Made by a program: the position numbers and the translations under genes | NCBI GenBank assembly: GCA_030998225.1 | Contig: JAPYXD010000604.1 | Location: 10,434,001-10,498,000 of the forward strand | DNA length: 64,000 nucleotides | DNA from: Diplolepis rosae | Taxonomy: Eukaryota; Arthropoda; Insecta; Hymenoptera; Diplolepididae | Direction: 5' to 3' | Notes under the pieces: model-generated | Databases searched by the model: none | What the model was told of the DNA's origin: nothing | What the model saw: only the letters and a program-made list of their open reading frames with translations | Shown here: in pieces, positions 40,569 to 55,181 of the stretch | Numbering within the stretch: position 1 is the first letter of the stretch | Layout: every line of letters starts with the position of its first letter

Positions 40569-43500
40569 GTAAGTAATAAAGTGTATAAATGTGTATAAAT
40601 AAACTCAGCGTCAATCAATGGGAAAATAACATCAGGAAACCAGATTTAAAAAAATCTATATCACTACAAGCAACAAGTGGGAATAGTACTACGTACCAAT
40701 GTTAAAAGGGGTGTTGGAATCTTTATTTCTGATATGCATTTCCTAACAGTAGTACTAATAACGTATATAAATCAAGGTTCTGTAATTCATGAATTATGCG
40801 ACAAAACGGCTTTACGAGTTATACTACCAACCGGACATTTATGGCGCCAGAAATAAGATACATTGATTGAATATGAGATTGCTGATTTTACCAACCATCC
40901 TTAATATAATCCCACATCATTTGATCATGACATTACATTTAATAAAAAAAACTATCGTTCTCTCATGTGTCTTCAGACGTCACATAAGAGATCGAGTTCT
41001 GGAATAGTGGCGTGTGAGGACTTTCCGTCGGCTTGGTTTTCTTGTGTGCTATTTGGTAACCCTTATCGTAAGTAATAAAGTGTATTAATGTGTATAAATA
41101 AACTCAGCGTCCATAAATGGGAAAATAACATCTGGAAACCAGATTAAAAAAAATCTATATCACTACAAGCAACAAGTGGGAATAGTACTACGTACAAATG
41201 TTAAAAGGGGTGTTGAAATCTTTATTTCTGATATGCATTTCCTAACAGTAGTACAAATAACGTATATAAAGCAAGGTTCTGTAATTCATGAATTATGCGA
41301 CAAAACAGCTTTACGAGTTATACTACCAACCGGACATTTATGGCGCCAGAAAAAAGATACATTGATTGAATATGAGATTGCTGATTTTACCAACCATCCT
41401 TAATATAATCCCACATCATTTGATCATGACATTACATTTAATAAAAAAAACTATGGTTCTCTTATGTGTCTTCAGACGTCACGTAAGAGATCGAGTTCTG
41501 TAATAGTGGCGTGTGAGAACTTTCCATCCTTTTGGTTTTCTTGTGTGGTACTTCGCAACCCTTATGGTAAGTAACAAAGTGTATAAATGTGTATAAATAA
41601 ACTCAGCCTCCTTAAATTGGAAAATAAAATCAGGAAACCACATTAAAATAATCTATCTCTGAACAAGCAACAAGTGGGAATAGTACTACGTAGCAATGTT
41701 AAAAGGGGTGTTGGAGTCTTCATTTCTGAGATGCATTTCTTAACAGTAGCAGAAATAACGTATATAAAGCAAGGTTCTGTAATTCATGAATTATGCGACA
41801 AAACAGCTTTACGAGTTATACTACCAACCGGACATTTATGGCGCCAGAAAAAAGAAACATTGATTGAGTATGAGCTTGCTTATTTTACCAACCATCCTTA
41901 TTATAATCCCACATCATTTGATCATGACATTGCATTTGATAAAAAAAACTTTGTTTCTCTTATGTGTCTTCAGACGTCACATAAGAGATCGAGTTCTGGA
42001 ATAGTGGCGTGTGAGGACTTTCCGTCCGTTTGGTTTTCTTGTGTGCTATTTGGTAACCCTTATCGTAAGTAATAAAGTGTATAAATGTGTATAAATAAAC
42101 TCAGCGTCCATCAATGGGAAAATAACATCAGGAAACCACATTAAAATAATCTATGTCACTACAAGCAACAAGTGGGAATAGTACTACGTACCAATGTTAA
42201 AAGGGGTGTTGGAATCTTCATTTCTGATATGCATTTCTTAACACTAGCACAAATAACGTATATAAAGCAAGGTTCTGTAATTCATTAATTATGCGACAAA
42301 AGGTCTTTACGAGTTATACTACCAACCGGACATTTATGGCGCCAGAAATAAGATACATTGATTGAATATGAGCTTGCTGGTTTTACCAACGATCCTTAAT
42401 ATAATCCCACATCATTTGATCATTACATTACATTTAATAAAAAAACTATCGTTCTCTTATGTGTCTTCAGACGTCACACAAGAAATCGAGTTCTGGAATA
42501 GTGGCGTGTGAGGACTTTCCGTCCGCTTGGTTTTCTTGTGTGCTATTTGGTAACCCTTATCGTAAGTAATAAAGTGTATAAATGTGTATAAATAAACTCA
42601 GCGTCCATAAATGGGAAAATAACATCAGGAAACCAGATTTTAAAAACAACTATATCACTACAAGCAACAAGTGGGAATAGTACTAAGTATCAATGTTAAA
42701 AGGAGTGTTGGAATCTTCATTTCTGATATGCATTTCTTAACAGTAGCACAAATAACGTATATAAAGCAAGGTTCTGTAATTCATGAATTATGCGACAAAA
42801 CAGCTTTACGAGTTATACTACCAACCGGACATTTATGGCGCCAGAAAAAAGATACATTGATTGAATATGAGCTTGCTGATTTTACCAACCATCCTTAATA
42901 TAATCCCACATCATTTGATCATGACATTACATTTAATAAAAAAGCTGTGTTTCTCTTATGTGTCTTCAGACGTCACATAAGAGATCGATTTCTGGAATAG
43001 TGGCGTGTGAGGACTTTCCGTCGGCTTGGTTTTTTTGTGTGCAACTTGGTAACCCTTATCGTAAGTAATAAAGTGTATAAATGTGTATAAATAAACTCAG
43101 CGTCCATAAATGGGAAAATAACATCAGGAAACCACATTAAAATAATCTATATCACTACAAGCAAGAAGTGGGAATAGTACTACGAACCAATGTTAAAAGG
43201 GGTGTTGGAATCTTCATTTCTGATATGCATTTCTTAACAGTAGCACAAATAACGTATATAAAGCAAGGTTCTGTAATTCATGAATTATGCGACAAAACGG
43301 CTTTACGAGTTATACTACCAACCGGACATTTATGGCGCCAGAAATAAGATACATTTATTGAATATGAGCTTGCTGATTTTACCAAACCATCCTTATTATA
43401 ATCCCACATCATTTGATCATGACATTACATTTGATAAAAAAAACTACCGTTCTCTTATGTGTCTTCAGACGTCACATAAGAGATCGAGTTCTGGAATAGT

Positions 43501-43570
43501 GGCGTGTGAGGACTTTCCGTCAAGTTGGTTTTCTTGTGTGCTATTTGGTAACCCTTATCGTATGTAATAA

Positions 43571-46500
43571 AGTGTATAAATGTGTATAAATGTGTATAAA
43601 TAAACTCAGCGTCCATCAATGGGAAAATAATATCAGGAAACCAGATTTAAAAAAATCTATATCACTACAATCTACAAGTGGGAATAGTACTACGTACAAA
43701 TGTTAAAAGGAGTGTTGGAATCTTCATTTCTGATAAGCATTTCATAACAGTAGCATACAAAACGTATAAAAAGCAAGGTTCTGTAATTCATGAATTATGC
43801 GACAAAAGGTCTTTACGAGTTATACTACCAACCGGACATTTATGGCGCCAGAAATAAGATACATTGATTGAATATGAGCTTGCTGGTTTTAACCAACGAT
43901 CCTTAATATAATCCCACATCATTTGATCATGACATTACATTTAATAAAAAAAACTATCGTTCTCTTATGTGTCTTCAGACGTCACACAAGAAATCGAGTT
44001 AAGGAATAGTGGCGTGTGAGGACTTTCCGTCCGCTTGGTTTTCTTGTGTACTATTTGGTAACCCTTATCGTATGTAATAAAGTGTATAAATGTGTATAAA
44101 TAAACTCAGCGTCCATCAATGGGAAAATAATATCAGGAAACAAGATTAAAAAAAATCTATATCACTACAAGCAACAAGTGGGAATAGTACTACGTACCAA
44201 TGTTAAAAGGGGTGTTGGAATCTTCATTTCTGATATGCATTTCTTAACAGTAGCACAAATAACGTATATAAAGCAAGGTTCTGTAATTCATGAATTATGC
44301 GACAAAACAGCTTTACGAGTTATACTACCAACCGGACATTTATGGCGCCAGAAAAAAGATACATTGATTGAATATGAGCTTGCTGATTTTACCAACCATC
44401 CTTAATATAATCCCACATCATTTGATCATGACATTAGATTTAATAAAAAAAACTATCGTTCTCTTATGTGTCTTCAGACGTCACATAAGAGATCGAGTTC
44501 TGGAATAGTGGCGTGTGAGGACTTTCCGTCGGCTTGGTTTTCTTGTGTGCTATTTGGTAACCCTTATCGTAAGTAATAAAGTGTATAAATGTGTATAAAT
44601 AAACTCAGCGTCCATCAATGGGAAAATAACATCAGGAAACCAGATTAAAAAAAATCTATATCACTACAAGCAACAAGTGGGAATAGTACTACGTACCAAT
44701 GTTAAAAGGGGTGTTGGAATCTTTATTTCTGATATGCATTTCCTAACAGTAGTACTAATAACGTATATAAATCAAGGTTCTGTAATTCATGAATTATGCG
44801 ACAAAACGGCTTTACGAGTTATACTACCAACCGGACATTTATGGCGCCAGAAATAAGATACATTGATTGAATATGAGCTTGCTGATTTTACCAACGATCC
44901 TTAATATAATCCCACATCATTTGATCATGACATTACATTTAATAAAAAAAACTATCGTTCTCTTATGTGTCTTCAGACGTCACAAAAGAGATCGAGTTCT
45001 GGAATAGTGGCGTGTGAGAACTTTCCATCCGTTTGGTTTTCTTGTGTTGTATTTGGTAACCCTTATCGTAAGTAATAAAGTGTATAAATGTGTATAAATA
45101 AACTCAGCGTCCATAAATGGGAAAATAACATCAGGAAACCAGATTAAAAAAAATCTATATCACTACAAGCAACAAGTGGGAATAGTACTACGTACCAATG
45201 TTAAAAGGGGTGTTGGAATCTTCATTTCTGATATGCATTTATAAACAGTAGCACAAATAACGTATATAAAGCAAGGTTCTGTAATTCATGAATTATGCGA
45301 CAAAACAGCTTTACGAGTTATACTACCAACCGGACATTTATGGCGCCAGAAAAAAGATACATTGATTGAATATGAGCTTGCTGATTTTACCAACCATCCT
45401 TAATATAATCCCACATCATTTGATCATGACATTAGATTTAATAAAAAAAACTATCGTTCTCTTATGTGTCTTCAGACGTCACATAAGAGATCGAGTTCTG
45501 GAATAGTGGCGTGTGAGGACTTTCCGTCGGCTTGGTTTTCTTGTGTGCTATTTGGTAACCCTTATCGTAAGTAATAAAGTGTATAAATGTGTATAAATAA
45601 ACTCAGCGTCCATAAATGGGAAAATAACATCAGGAAACCAGATTAAAAAAAATCTATATCACTACAATCAACAAGTGGGAATAGTACTACGTACAAATGT
45701 TAAAAGGAGTGTTGGAATCTTCATTTCTGATATGCATTTCTTAACAGTAGCACAAATAACGTATATAAAGCAAGGTTCTGTAATTCATGAATTATGCGAC
45801 AAAACAGCTTTACGAGTTATACTACCAACCGGACATTTATGGCGCCAGAAAAAAGATACATTTATTGAATATGAGCTTGCTGATTTTACCAAACCATCCT
45901 TATTATAATCCCACATCATTTGATCATGACATTACATTTGATAAAAAAAACTACCGTTCTCTTATGTGTCTTCAGACGTCACATAAGAGATCGAGTTCTA
46001 GAATAGTGGCGTGTGAGGACTTTCCGTCAAGTTGGTTTTCTTGTGTGCTATTTGGTAACCCTTATCGTATGTAATAAAGTGTATAAATGTGTATAAATGT
46101 GTATAAATAAACTCAGCGTCCATCAATGGGAAAATAATATCAGGAAACCAGATTTAAAATAATCTATATCACTACAAGCAAGAAGTGGGAATAGTACTAC
46201 GAACCAATGTTAAAAGGGGTGTTGGAATCTTCATTTCTGATAAGCATTTCTTAAAATTAGAACAAATAACGTATATAAAGAGAGGTTCTGTTGTTCATGA
46301 ATTATGCGACAAAAGGTCTTTACGAGTTATACTACCAACCGGACATTTATGGCGCCAGAAATAAGATACATTGATTGAATATGAGCTTGCTGGTTTTAAC
46401 CAACGATCCTTAATATAATCCCACATCATTTGATCATGACATTACATTTAATAAAAAAAACTATCGTTCTCTTATGTGTCTTCAGACGTCACACAAGAAA

Positions 46501-49500
46501 TCGAGTTCTGGAATAGTGGCGTGTGAGGACTTTCCGTCCGGTTGGTTTTCTTGTGTACTATTTGGTAACCCTTATCGTATGTAATAAAGTGTATAAATGT
46601 GTATAAATAAACTCAGCGTCCATCACTGGGAAAATAACATCAGGAAACCAGATTAAAAAAAATCTATATCACTACAAGCAACAAGTGGGAATAGTACTAC
46701 GTACAAATGTTAAAAGGAGTGTTGGAATCTTCATTTCTGATATGCATTTCTTAACAGTAGCACAAATAACGTATATAAAGCAAGGTTCTGTAATTCATGA
46801 ATTATGCGACAAAACAGCTTTACGAGTTATACTACCAACCGGACATTTATGGCGCCAGAAAAAAGATACATTGATTGAAAATGAGCTTGCTGATTTTACC
46901 AACCATCCTTAATATAATCCCACATCATTTGATCATGACATTAGATTTAATAAAAAAAACTATCGTTCTCTTATGTGTCTTCAGGCGTCACATAAGAGAT
47001 CGAGTTCTGGAATAGTGGCGTGTGAGGACTTTCCGTCGGCTTGGTTTTCTTGTGTGCTATTTGGTAACCCTTATCGTAAGTAATAAAGTGTATAAATGTG
47101 TATAAATAAACTCAGCGTCCATCAATGGGAAAATAACATCAGGAAACCAGATTTAAAAAAATCTATATCACTACAAGCAACAAGTGGGAATAGTACTACG
47201 TAACAATGTTAAAAGGGGTGTTGGAATCTTTATTTCTGATATGCATTTCCTAACAGTAGTACAAATAACGTATATGAAGCAAGGTTCTGTAATTCATGAA
47301 TTATGCGACAAAACAGCTTTACGAGTTATACTACCAACCGGACATTTATGGCGCCAGAAAAAAGATACATTGATTGAATATGAGCTTGCTGATTTTACCA
47401 ACCATCCTTAATATAATCCCACATCATTTGATCATGACATTACATTTAATAAAAACAACTAAAGTTCTCTTATGTGTCTTCAGACGTCACATAAGAGATC
47501 GAGTTCTGGAATAGTGGCGTGTGAGAACTTTCCATCCGTTTGGTTTTCTTGTGTTGTATTTGGTAACCCTTATCGTAAGTAATAAAGTGTATAAATGTGT
47601 ATAAATAAACTCAGCGTCCATAAATGGGAAAATAACATCAGGAAACCAGATTTAAAAAAATCTATATCACTACAAGCAACAAGTGGGAATAGTACTACGT
47701 AGCAATGTTAAAAGGGGTGTTGGAATCTTCATTTCTGATATGCATTTATAAACAGTAGCACAAATAACGTATATAAAGCAAGGTTCTGTAATTCATGAAT
47801 TATGCGACAAAACAGCTTTACGAGTTATACTACCAACCGGACATTTATGGCGCCAGAAAAAAGATACATTGATTGAATATGAGCTTGCTGATTTTACCAA
47901 CCATCCTTAATATAATCCCACATCATTTGATCATGACATTACATTTAATAAAAAAAACTATCGTTCTCTTATGTGTCTTCAGACGTCACATAAGAGATCG
48001 AGTTCTGGAATAGTGGCGTGTGAGGACTTTCCGTCGGCTTGGTTTTCTTGTGTGCTATTTGGTAACCCTTATCGTAAGTAATAAAGTGTATAAATGTGTA
48101 TAAATAAACTCAGCGTCCATAAATGGGAAAATAACATCAGGAAACCAGATTAAAAAAAATCTATATCACTACAATCAACAAGTGGGAATAGTACTACGTA
48201 CAAATGTTAAAAGGAGTGTTGGAATCTTCATTTCTGATATGCATTTCTTAACAGTAGCACAAATAACGTATATAAAGCAAGGTTCTGTAATTCATGAATT
48301 ATGCGACAAAACGGCTTTACGAGTTATACTACCAACCGGACATTTATGGCGCCAGAAATAAGATACATTGATTGAATATGAGCTTGCTGATTTTACCAAA
48401 CCATCCTTATTATAATCCCACATCATTTGATCATGACATTACATTTGATAAAAAAAACTACCGTTCTCTTATGTGTCTTCAAACGTCACATAAGAGATCG
48501 AGTTCTGGAATAGTGGCGTGTGAGGACTTTCCGTCAAGTTGGTTTTCTTGTGTGCTATTTGGTAACCCTTATCGTATGTAATAAAGTGTATAAATGTGTA
48601 TAAATGTGTATAAATAAACTCAGCGTCCATCAATTGGAAAATAATATCAGGAAACCAGATTTAAAAAAATCTATATCACTACAAGCAACAAGTGGGAATA
48701 GTACTACGTACCAATGTTAAAAGGGGTGTTGGAATCTTCATTTCTGATAAGCATTTCTTAACAGTAGCACAAATAACGTATATAAAGCAAGGTTCTGTAA
48801 TTCATGAATTATGCGACAAAAGGTCTTTACGAGTTATACTACCAACCGGACATTTATGGCGCCAGAAATAAGATACATTGATTGAATATGAGCTCGCTGG
48901 TTTTAACCAACGATCCTTAATATAATCCCTCATCATTTGATCATGACATTACATTTAATAAAAAAAACTATCGTTCTCTTATGTGTCTTCAGACGTCACA
49001 CAAGAAATCGAGTTAAGGAATAGTGGCGTGTGAGGACTTTCCGTCCGCTTGGTTTTCTTGTGTGCTATTTGGTAACCCTTATCGTATGTAATAAAGTGTA
49101 TAAATGTGTATAAAAAAACTCAGCGTCCATCAATGGGAAAATAATATCAGGAAACCAGATTTAAAAAAATCTATATCACTACAAGCAACAAGTGGGAATA
49201 GTACTACGTACCAATGTTAAAAGGGGTGTTAGAATCTTCATTTCTGATATGCATTTCCTAACAGTAGTACAAATAACGTATATAAAGCAAGGTTCTGTAA
49301 TTCATGAATTATGCGACAAAACAGCTTTACGAGTTATACTACCAACCGGACATTTCTGGCGCCAGAAAAAAGATACATTGATTGAATATGAGCTTGCTGA
49401 TTTTACCAACCATCCTTAATATAATCCCTCATCATTTGATCATGACATTACATTTAATAAAAAAAACTATCGTTCTCTTATGTGTCTTCAGACGTCACAC

Positions 49501-51590
49501 AAAAGATCGAGTTCTGGAATAGTGGCGTGTGAGGACTTTCCGTCCGCTTGGTTTTCTTGTGTGCTATTTGGTAACCCTTATCGTAAGTAATAAAGTGTAT
49601 TAATGTGTATAAATAAACTCAGTGTCCATAAATGGGAAAATAACATCAGGAAACCAGATTAAAAAAAATCTATATCACTACAAGCAACAAGTGGGAATAG
49701 TACTACGTACCAATGTTAAAAGGGGTGTTGGAATCTTTATTTCTGATATGCATTTCCTAACAGTAGTACTAATAACGTATATAAATCAAGGTTCTGTAAT
49801 TCATGAATTATGCGACAAAACGGCTTTACGAGTTATACTACCAACCGGACATTTATGGCGCCAGAAATAAGATACATTGATTGAATATGAGCTTGCTGAT
49901 TTTACCAACGATCCTTAATATAATCCCACATCATTTGATCATAACATTACATTTAATAAAAAAAACTATCGTTCTCTTATGTGTCTTCAGACGTCACACA
50001 AGAAATCGAGTTAAGGAATAGTGGCGTGTGAGGACTTTCCGTCCGCTTCGTTTCCTTGTGTGCTATTTGGTATCCCTTATCGTAAGTAATAAAGTGTATG
50101 AATGTGTATAAATAAACTCAACGTCCATAAATGGGAAAATGACATAAGGAAACCAGATTAAAAAAAATCTATATCACTACAAGCAACAAGTGGGAATAGT
50201 ACTACGTACCAATGTTAAAAGGGGTGTTGGAATCTTCATTTCTGATATGCATTTCTTAACACTAGCACAAATAACGTATATAAAGCAAGGTTCTGTTGTT
50301 CATGAATTATGCGATAAAACGGCTTTACGAGTTATACTACCAACCGGACATTTATGGCGCCAGAAAAAAGATACATTGATTGAATATGAGATTGCTGATT
50401 TTACCAACCATCCTTAATATAATCCCACATCATTTTATCATGACATTACATTTAATATACTAACCTAACGTTCTCTTATGTGTCTTCAGACGTCACACAA
50501 AAGATCGAGTTCTGGAATAGTGGCGTGTGAGGACTTTCCGTCCGCTTGGTTTTCTTGTGTGCTATTTGGTAACCCTTATCGTAAGTAATAAAGTGTATAA
50601 ATGTGTATAAATAAACTCAGCGTCCATAAATGGGAAAATAACATCAGGAAACCAGATTAAAAAAAATCTATATCACTACAAGCAACAAGTGGGAATAGTA
50701 CTACGTACAAATGTTAAAAGGGGTGTTGAAATCTTTATTTCTGATATGCATTTCCTAACAGTAGTACAAATAACGTATATAAAGCAAGGTTCTGTAATTC
50801 ATGAATTATGCGACAAAACAGCTTTACGAGTTATACTACCAACCGGACATTTATGGCGCCAGAAAAAAGATACATTGATTGAATATGAGCTTGCTGATTT
50901 TACCAACCATCCTTAATATAATCCCACATCATTTGATCATGACATTAGATTTAATAAAAAAAACTATCGTTCTCTTATGTGTCTTCAGACGTCACCTTAG
51001 TGATCGAGTTCTGGAATAGTGGCGTGTGAGGACTTTCCGTCGGCTTGGTTTTCTTGTGTGCTATTTGGTAACCCTTATCGTAAGTAATAAAGTGTATAAA
51101 TGTGTATAAATAAACTCAGCGTCCATAAATGGGAAAATAACATCAGGAAACCAGATTAAAAAAAATCTATATCACTACAAGCAACAAGTGGGAATAGTAC
51201 TACGTACCAATGTTAAAAGGGGTGTTGGAATCTTCATTTCTGATATGCATTTATAAACAGTAGCACAAATAACGTATATAAAGCAAGGTTCTGTAATTCA
51301 TGAATTATGCGACAAAACGGCTTTACGAGTTATACTACCAACCGGACATTTATGGCGCCAGAAATAAGATACATTGATTGAATATGAGCTTGCTGATTTT
51401 ACCAAACCATCCTTATTATAATCCCACATCATTTGATCATGACATTACATTTGATAAAAAAAACTACCGTTCTCTTATGTGTCTTCAGACGTCACATAAG
51501 AGATCGAGTTCTGGAATAGTGGCGTGTGAGGACTTTCCGTCAAGTTGGTTTTCTTGTGTGCTATTTGGTAACCCTTATCGTATGTAATAA
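43571..51590 (+). repeat. Higher-order repeat domain, 5-monomer period (2507 bp) with one 6-monomer step
   Basis: A marker variant with an extra 'tgtgtataaa' copy occurs at 43571, 46078, 48585 and 51591, i.e. spacings 2507, 2507 and 3006. The same monomers share 'accaaaccatcc', 'gtcaagttgg' and 'cgtatgtaat'. Other markers repeat in phase (reading starts at 44178, 46685 and 49192 are exactly 2507 apart). Confidence 0.85.
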
Positions 51591-54400
51591 AGTGTATAAA
51601 TGTGTATAAATGTGTATAAATAAACTCAGCGTCCATCAATGGGAAAATAATATCAGGAAACCAGATTTAAAAAAATCTATATCACTACAAGCAACAAGTG
51701 GGAATAGTACTACGTACCAATGTTAAAAGGGGTGTTGGAATCTTCATTTCTGATAAGCATTTCTTCACAGTAGCACAAATAACGTATATAAAGCAAGGTT
51801 CTGTAATTCATGAATTATGCGACAAAAGGTCTTTACGAGTTATACTACCAACCGGACATTTATGGCGCCAGAAAAAAGATACATTGATTGAATATGAGCT
51901 TGCTGATTTTACCAACCATCCTTAATATAATCCCTCATCATTTGATCATGACATTACATTTAATAAAAAAAACTATCGTTCTCTTATGTGTCTTCAGACG
52001 TCACACAACAGATCGAGTTCTGGAATAGTGGCGTGTGAGGACTTTCCGTCCGCTTGGTTTTCTTGTGTGCTATTTGGTAACCCTTATCGTATGTAATAAA
52101 GTGTATAAATGTGTATAAATAAACTCAGCGTCCATCAATGGGAAAATAATATCAGGAAACCAGATTTAAAAAAATCTATATCACTACAAGCAACAAGTGG
52201 GAATAGTACTACGTACCAATGTTAAAAGGGGTGTTGGAATCTTCATTTCTGATATGTATTTCCTAACAGTAGTACAAATAACGTATATAAAGCAAGGTTC
52301 TGTAATTCATGAATTATGCGACAAAACGGCTTTAAGAGTTATACTACCAACCGGACATTTATGGCGCCAGAAATAAGATACATTAATTGAATATCAGCTT
52401 GCTGATTTTACCAACCATCCTTAATATAATCCCTCATCATTTGATCATGACATTAGATTTAATAAAAAAAACTATCGTTCTCTTATGTGTCTTCAGGCGT
52501 CACATAAGAGATCGAGTTCTGGAATAGTGGCGTGTGAGGACTTTCCGTCGGCTTGGTTTTCTTGTGTGCTATTTGGTAACCCTTATCGTAAGTAATAAAG
52601 TGTATAAATGTGTATAAATAAACTCAGCGTCCATCAATGGGAAAATAACATCAGGAAACCAGATTTAAAAAAATCTATATCACTACAAGCAACAAGTGGG
52701 AATAGTACTACGTAACAATGTTAAAAGGGGTGTTGGAATCTTTATTTCTGATATGCATTTCCTAACAGTAGTACAAATAACGTATATGAAGCAAGGTTCT
52801 GTAATTCATGAATTATGCGACAAAACAGCTTTACGAGTTATACTACCAACCGGACATTTATGGCGCCAGAAAAAAGATACATTGATTGAATATGAGCTTG
52901 CTGATTTTACCAACCATCCTTATTATAATCCCACATCATTTGATAATGACATTACATTTAATAAAAACAACTAAAGTTCTCTTATGTGTCTTCAGACGTC
53001 ACATAAGAGATCGAGTTCTGGAATAGTGGCGTGTGAGAACTTTTCATCCGTTTGGTTTTCTTGTGTGCTATTTGGTAAGCCTTATCGTAAGTAATAAAGT
53101 GTATAAATGTGTATAAATAAACTCAGCGTCCATAAATGGGAAAATAACATCAGGAAACCAGATTAAAAAAAATCTATATCACTACAAGCAACAAGTGGGA
53201 ATAGTACTACGTAGCAATGTTAAAAGGGGTGTTGGAATCTTTATTTCTGATATGCATTTCCTAACAGTAGTACTAATAACGTATATAAATCAAGGTTCTG
53301 TAATTCATGAATTATGCGACAAAACGGCTTTAGGAGTTATACTACCAACCGGACATTTATGGCGCCAGAAATAAGATACATTGATTGAATATGAGCTTGC
53401 TGATTTTACCAACCATCCTTATTATAATCCCACATCATTTGATCATGACATTACATTTAATAAAAAAAACTATCGTTCTCTTATGTGTCTTCAGACGTCA
53501 CACAAAAGATCGAGTTCTGGAATAGTGGCGTGTGAGGACTTTCCGTCCGCTTGGTTTTCTTGTGTGCTATTTGGTAAGCCTTATCGTAAGTAATAAAGTG
53601 TATAAATGTGTATAAATAAACTCAGCGTCCATAAATGGGAAAATAACATCAGGAAACCACATTAAAATAATCTATATCACTACAAGCAAGAAGTGGGAAT
53701 AGTACTACGAACCAATGTTAAAAGGGGTGTTGGAATCTTCATTTCTGATATGCATTTCTTAACAGTAGTGCAAATAACGTATATAAATCAAGCTTCTGTA
53801 ATTCATGAATTATGCGACAAAACGGCTTTACGAGTTATACTACCAACCGGACATTTATGGCGCCAGAAATAAGATACATTGATTGAATATGAGCTTGCTG
53901 ATTTTACCAACGATCCTTAATATAATCCCACATCATTTGATCATAACATTACATTTAATAAAAAAAACTATCGTTCTCTTATGTGTCTTCAGACGTCACA
54001 CAAGAGATCGAGTTCTGGAATAGTGGCGTGTGAGGACTTTCCGTCCGTTTGGTTTCCTTGTGTGCTATTTGGTATCCCTTATCGTAAGTAATAAAGTGTA
54101 TGAATGTGTATAAATAAACTCAACGTCCATAAATGGGAAAATAACATCAGGAAACCACATTAAAATAATCTATGTCACTACAAGCAACAAGTGGGAATAG
54201 TACTACGTACCAATGTTAAAAGGGGTGTTGGAATCTTCATTTCTGATATGCATTTCTTAACACTAGCACAAATAACGTATATAAAGCAAGGTTCTGTAAT
54301 TCATGAATTATGCTACAAAACAGCTTTACGAGTTATACTACCAACCGGACATTTCTGGCGCCAGAAAAAAGATACATTGATTGAATATGAGCTTGCTGAT

Positions 54401-54541
54401 AACAGTAGCACAAATAACGTATTTAAAGCAAGGTTCTGTAATTCATGAATTATGCGACAAAGCAGCTTTACGAGTTATACTACCAACCGGACATTTATGG
54501 CGCCAGAAATAAGATACATTGATTGAATAGGAGCTTGCTGA
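54401..54541 (+). repeat. 141-bp partial duplication inside a monomer (copy 1)
   Basis: After 'gagcttgctgat' the sequence jumps back to 'aacagtagcacaaataacg' and repeats about 141 bases of the same monomer. Confidence 0.8.
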
Positions 54542-55040
54542 TTTTACCAACGATCCTTAATATAATCCCACATCATTTGATCATGACATTACATTTAATA
54601 GAAAAAAGTATCGTTCTCTTATGTGTCTTCAGACGTCACAAAAGAGATCGAGTTCTGGAATAGTGGCATGTGAGGACTTTACATCCGTTTGGTTTTTTTG
54701 TGTGCAACTTGGTAACCCTTATCGTAAGTAATAAAGTGTATAAATGTGTATAAATAAACTCAGCGTCCATAAATGGGAAAATAACATCAGGAAACCACAT
54801 TAAAATAATCTATATCACTACAAGCAACAAGTGGGAATAGTACTACGTACCAATGTTAAAAGGGGTGTTGGAATCTTCATTTCTGATATGCATTTCTAAA
54901 CAGTAGCACAAATAACGTATATAAAGCAAGGTTCTGTAATTCATGAATTATGCTACAAAACAGCTTTACGAGTTATACTACCAACCGGACATTTCTGGCG
55001 CCAGAAAAAAGATACATTGATTGAATATGAGCTTGCTGAT

Positions 55041-55181
55041 AACAGTAGCACAAATAACGTATATAAAGCAAGGTTCTGTAATTCATGAATTATGCGACAA
55101 AACAGCTTTACGAGTTATACTACCAACCGGACATTTATGGCGCCAGAAAAAAGATACATTGATTGAATATGAGCTTGCTGA
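55041..55181 (+). repeat. 141-bp partial duplication inside a monomer (copy 2)
   Basis: The junction is the same as at 54401, one monomer later (640 = 499 + 141). Confidence 0.8.
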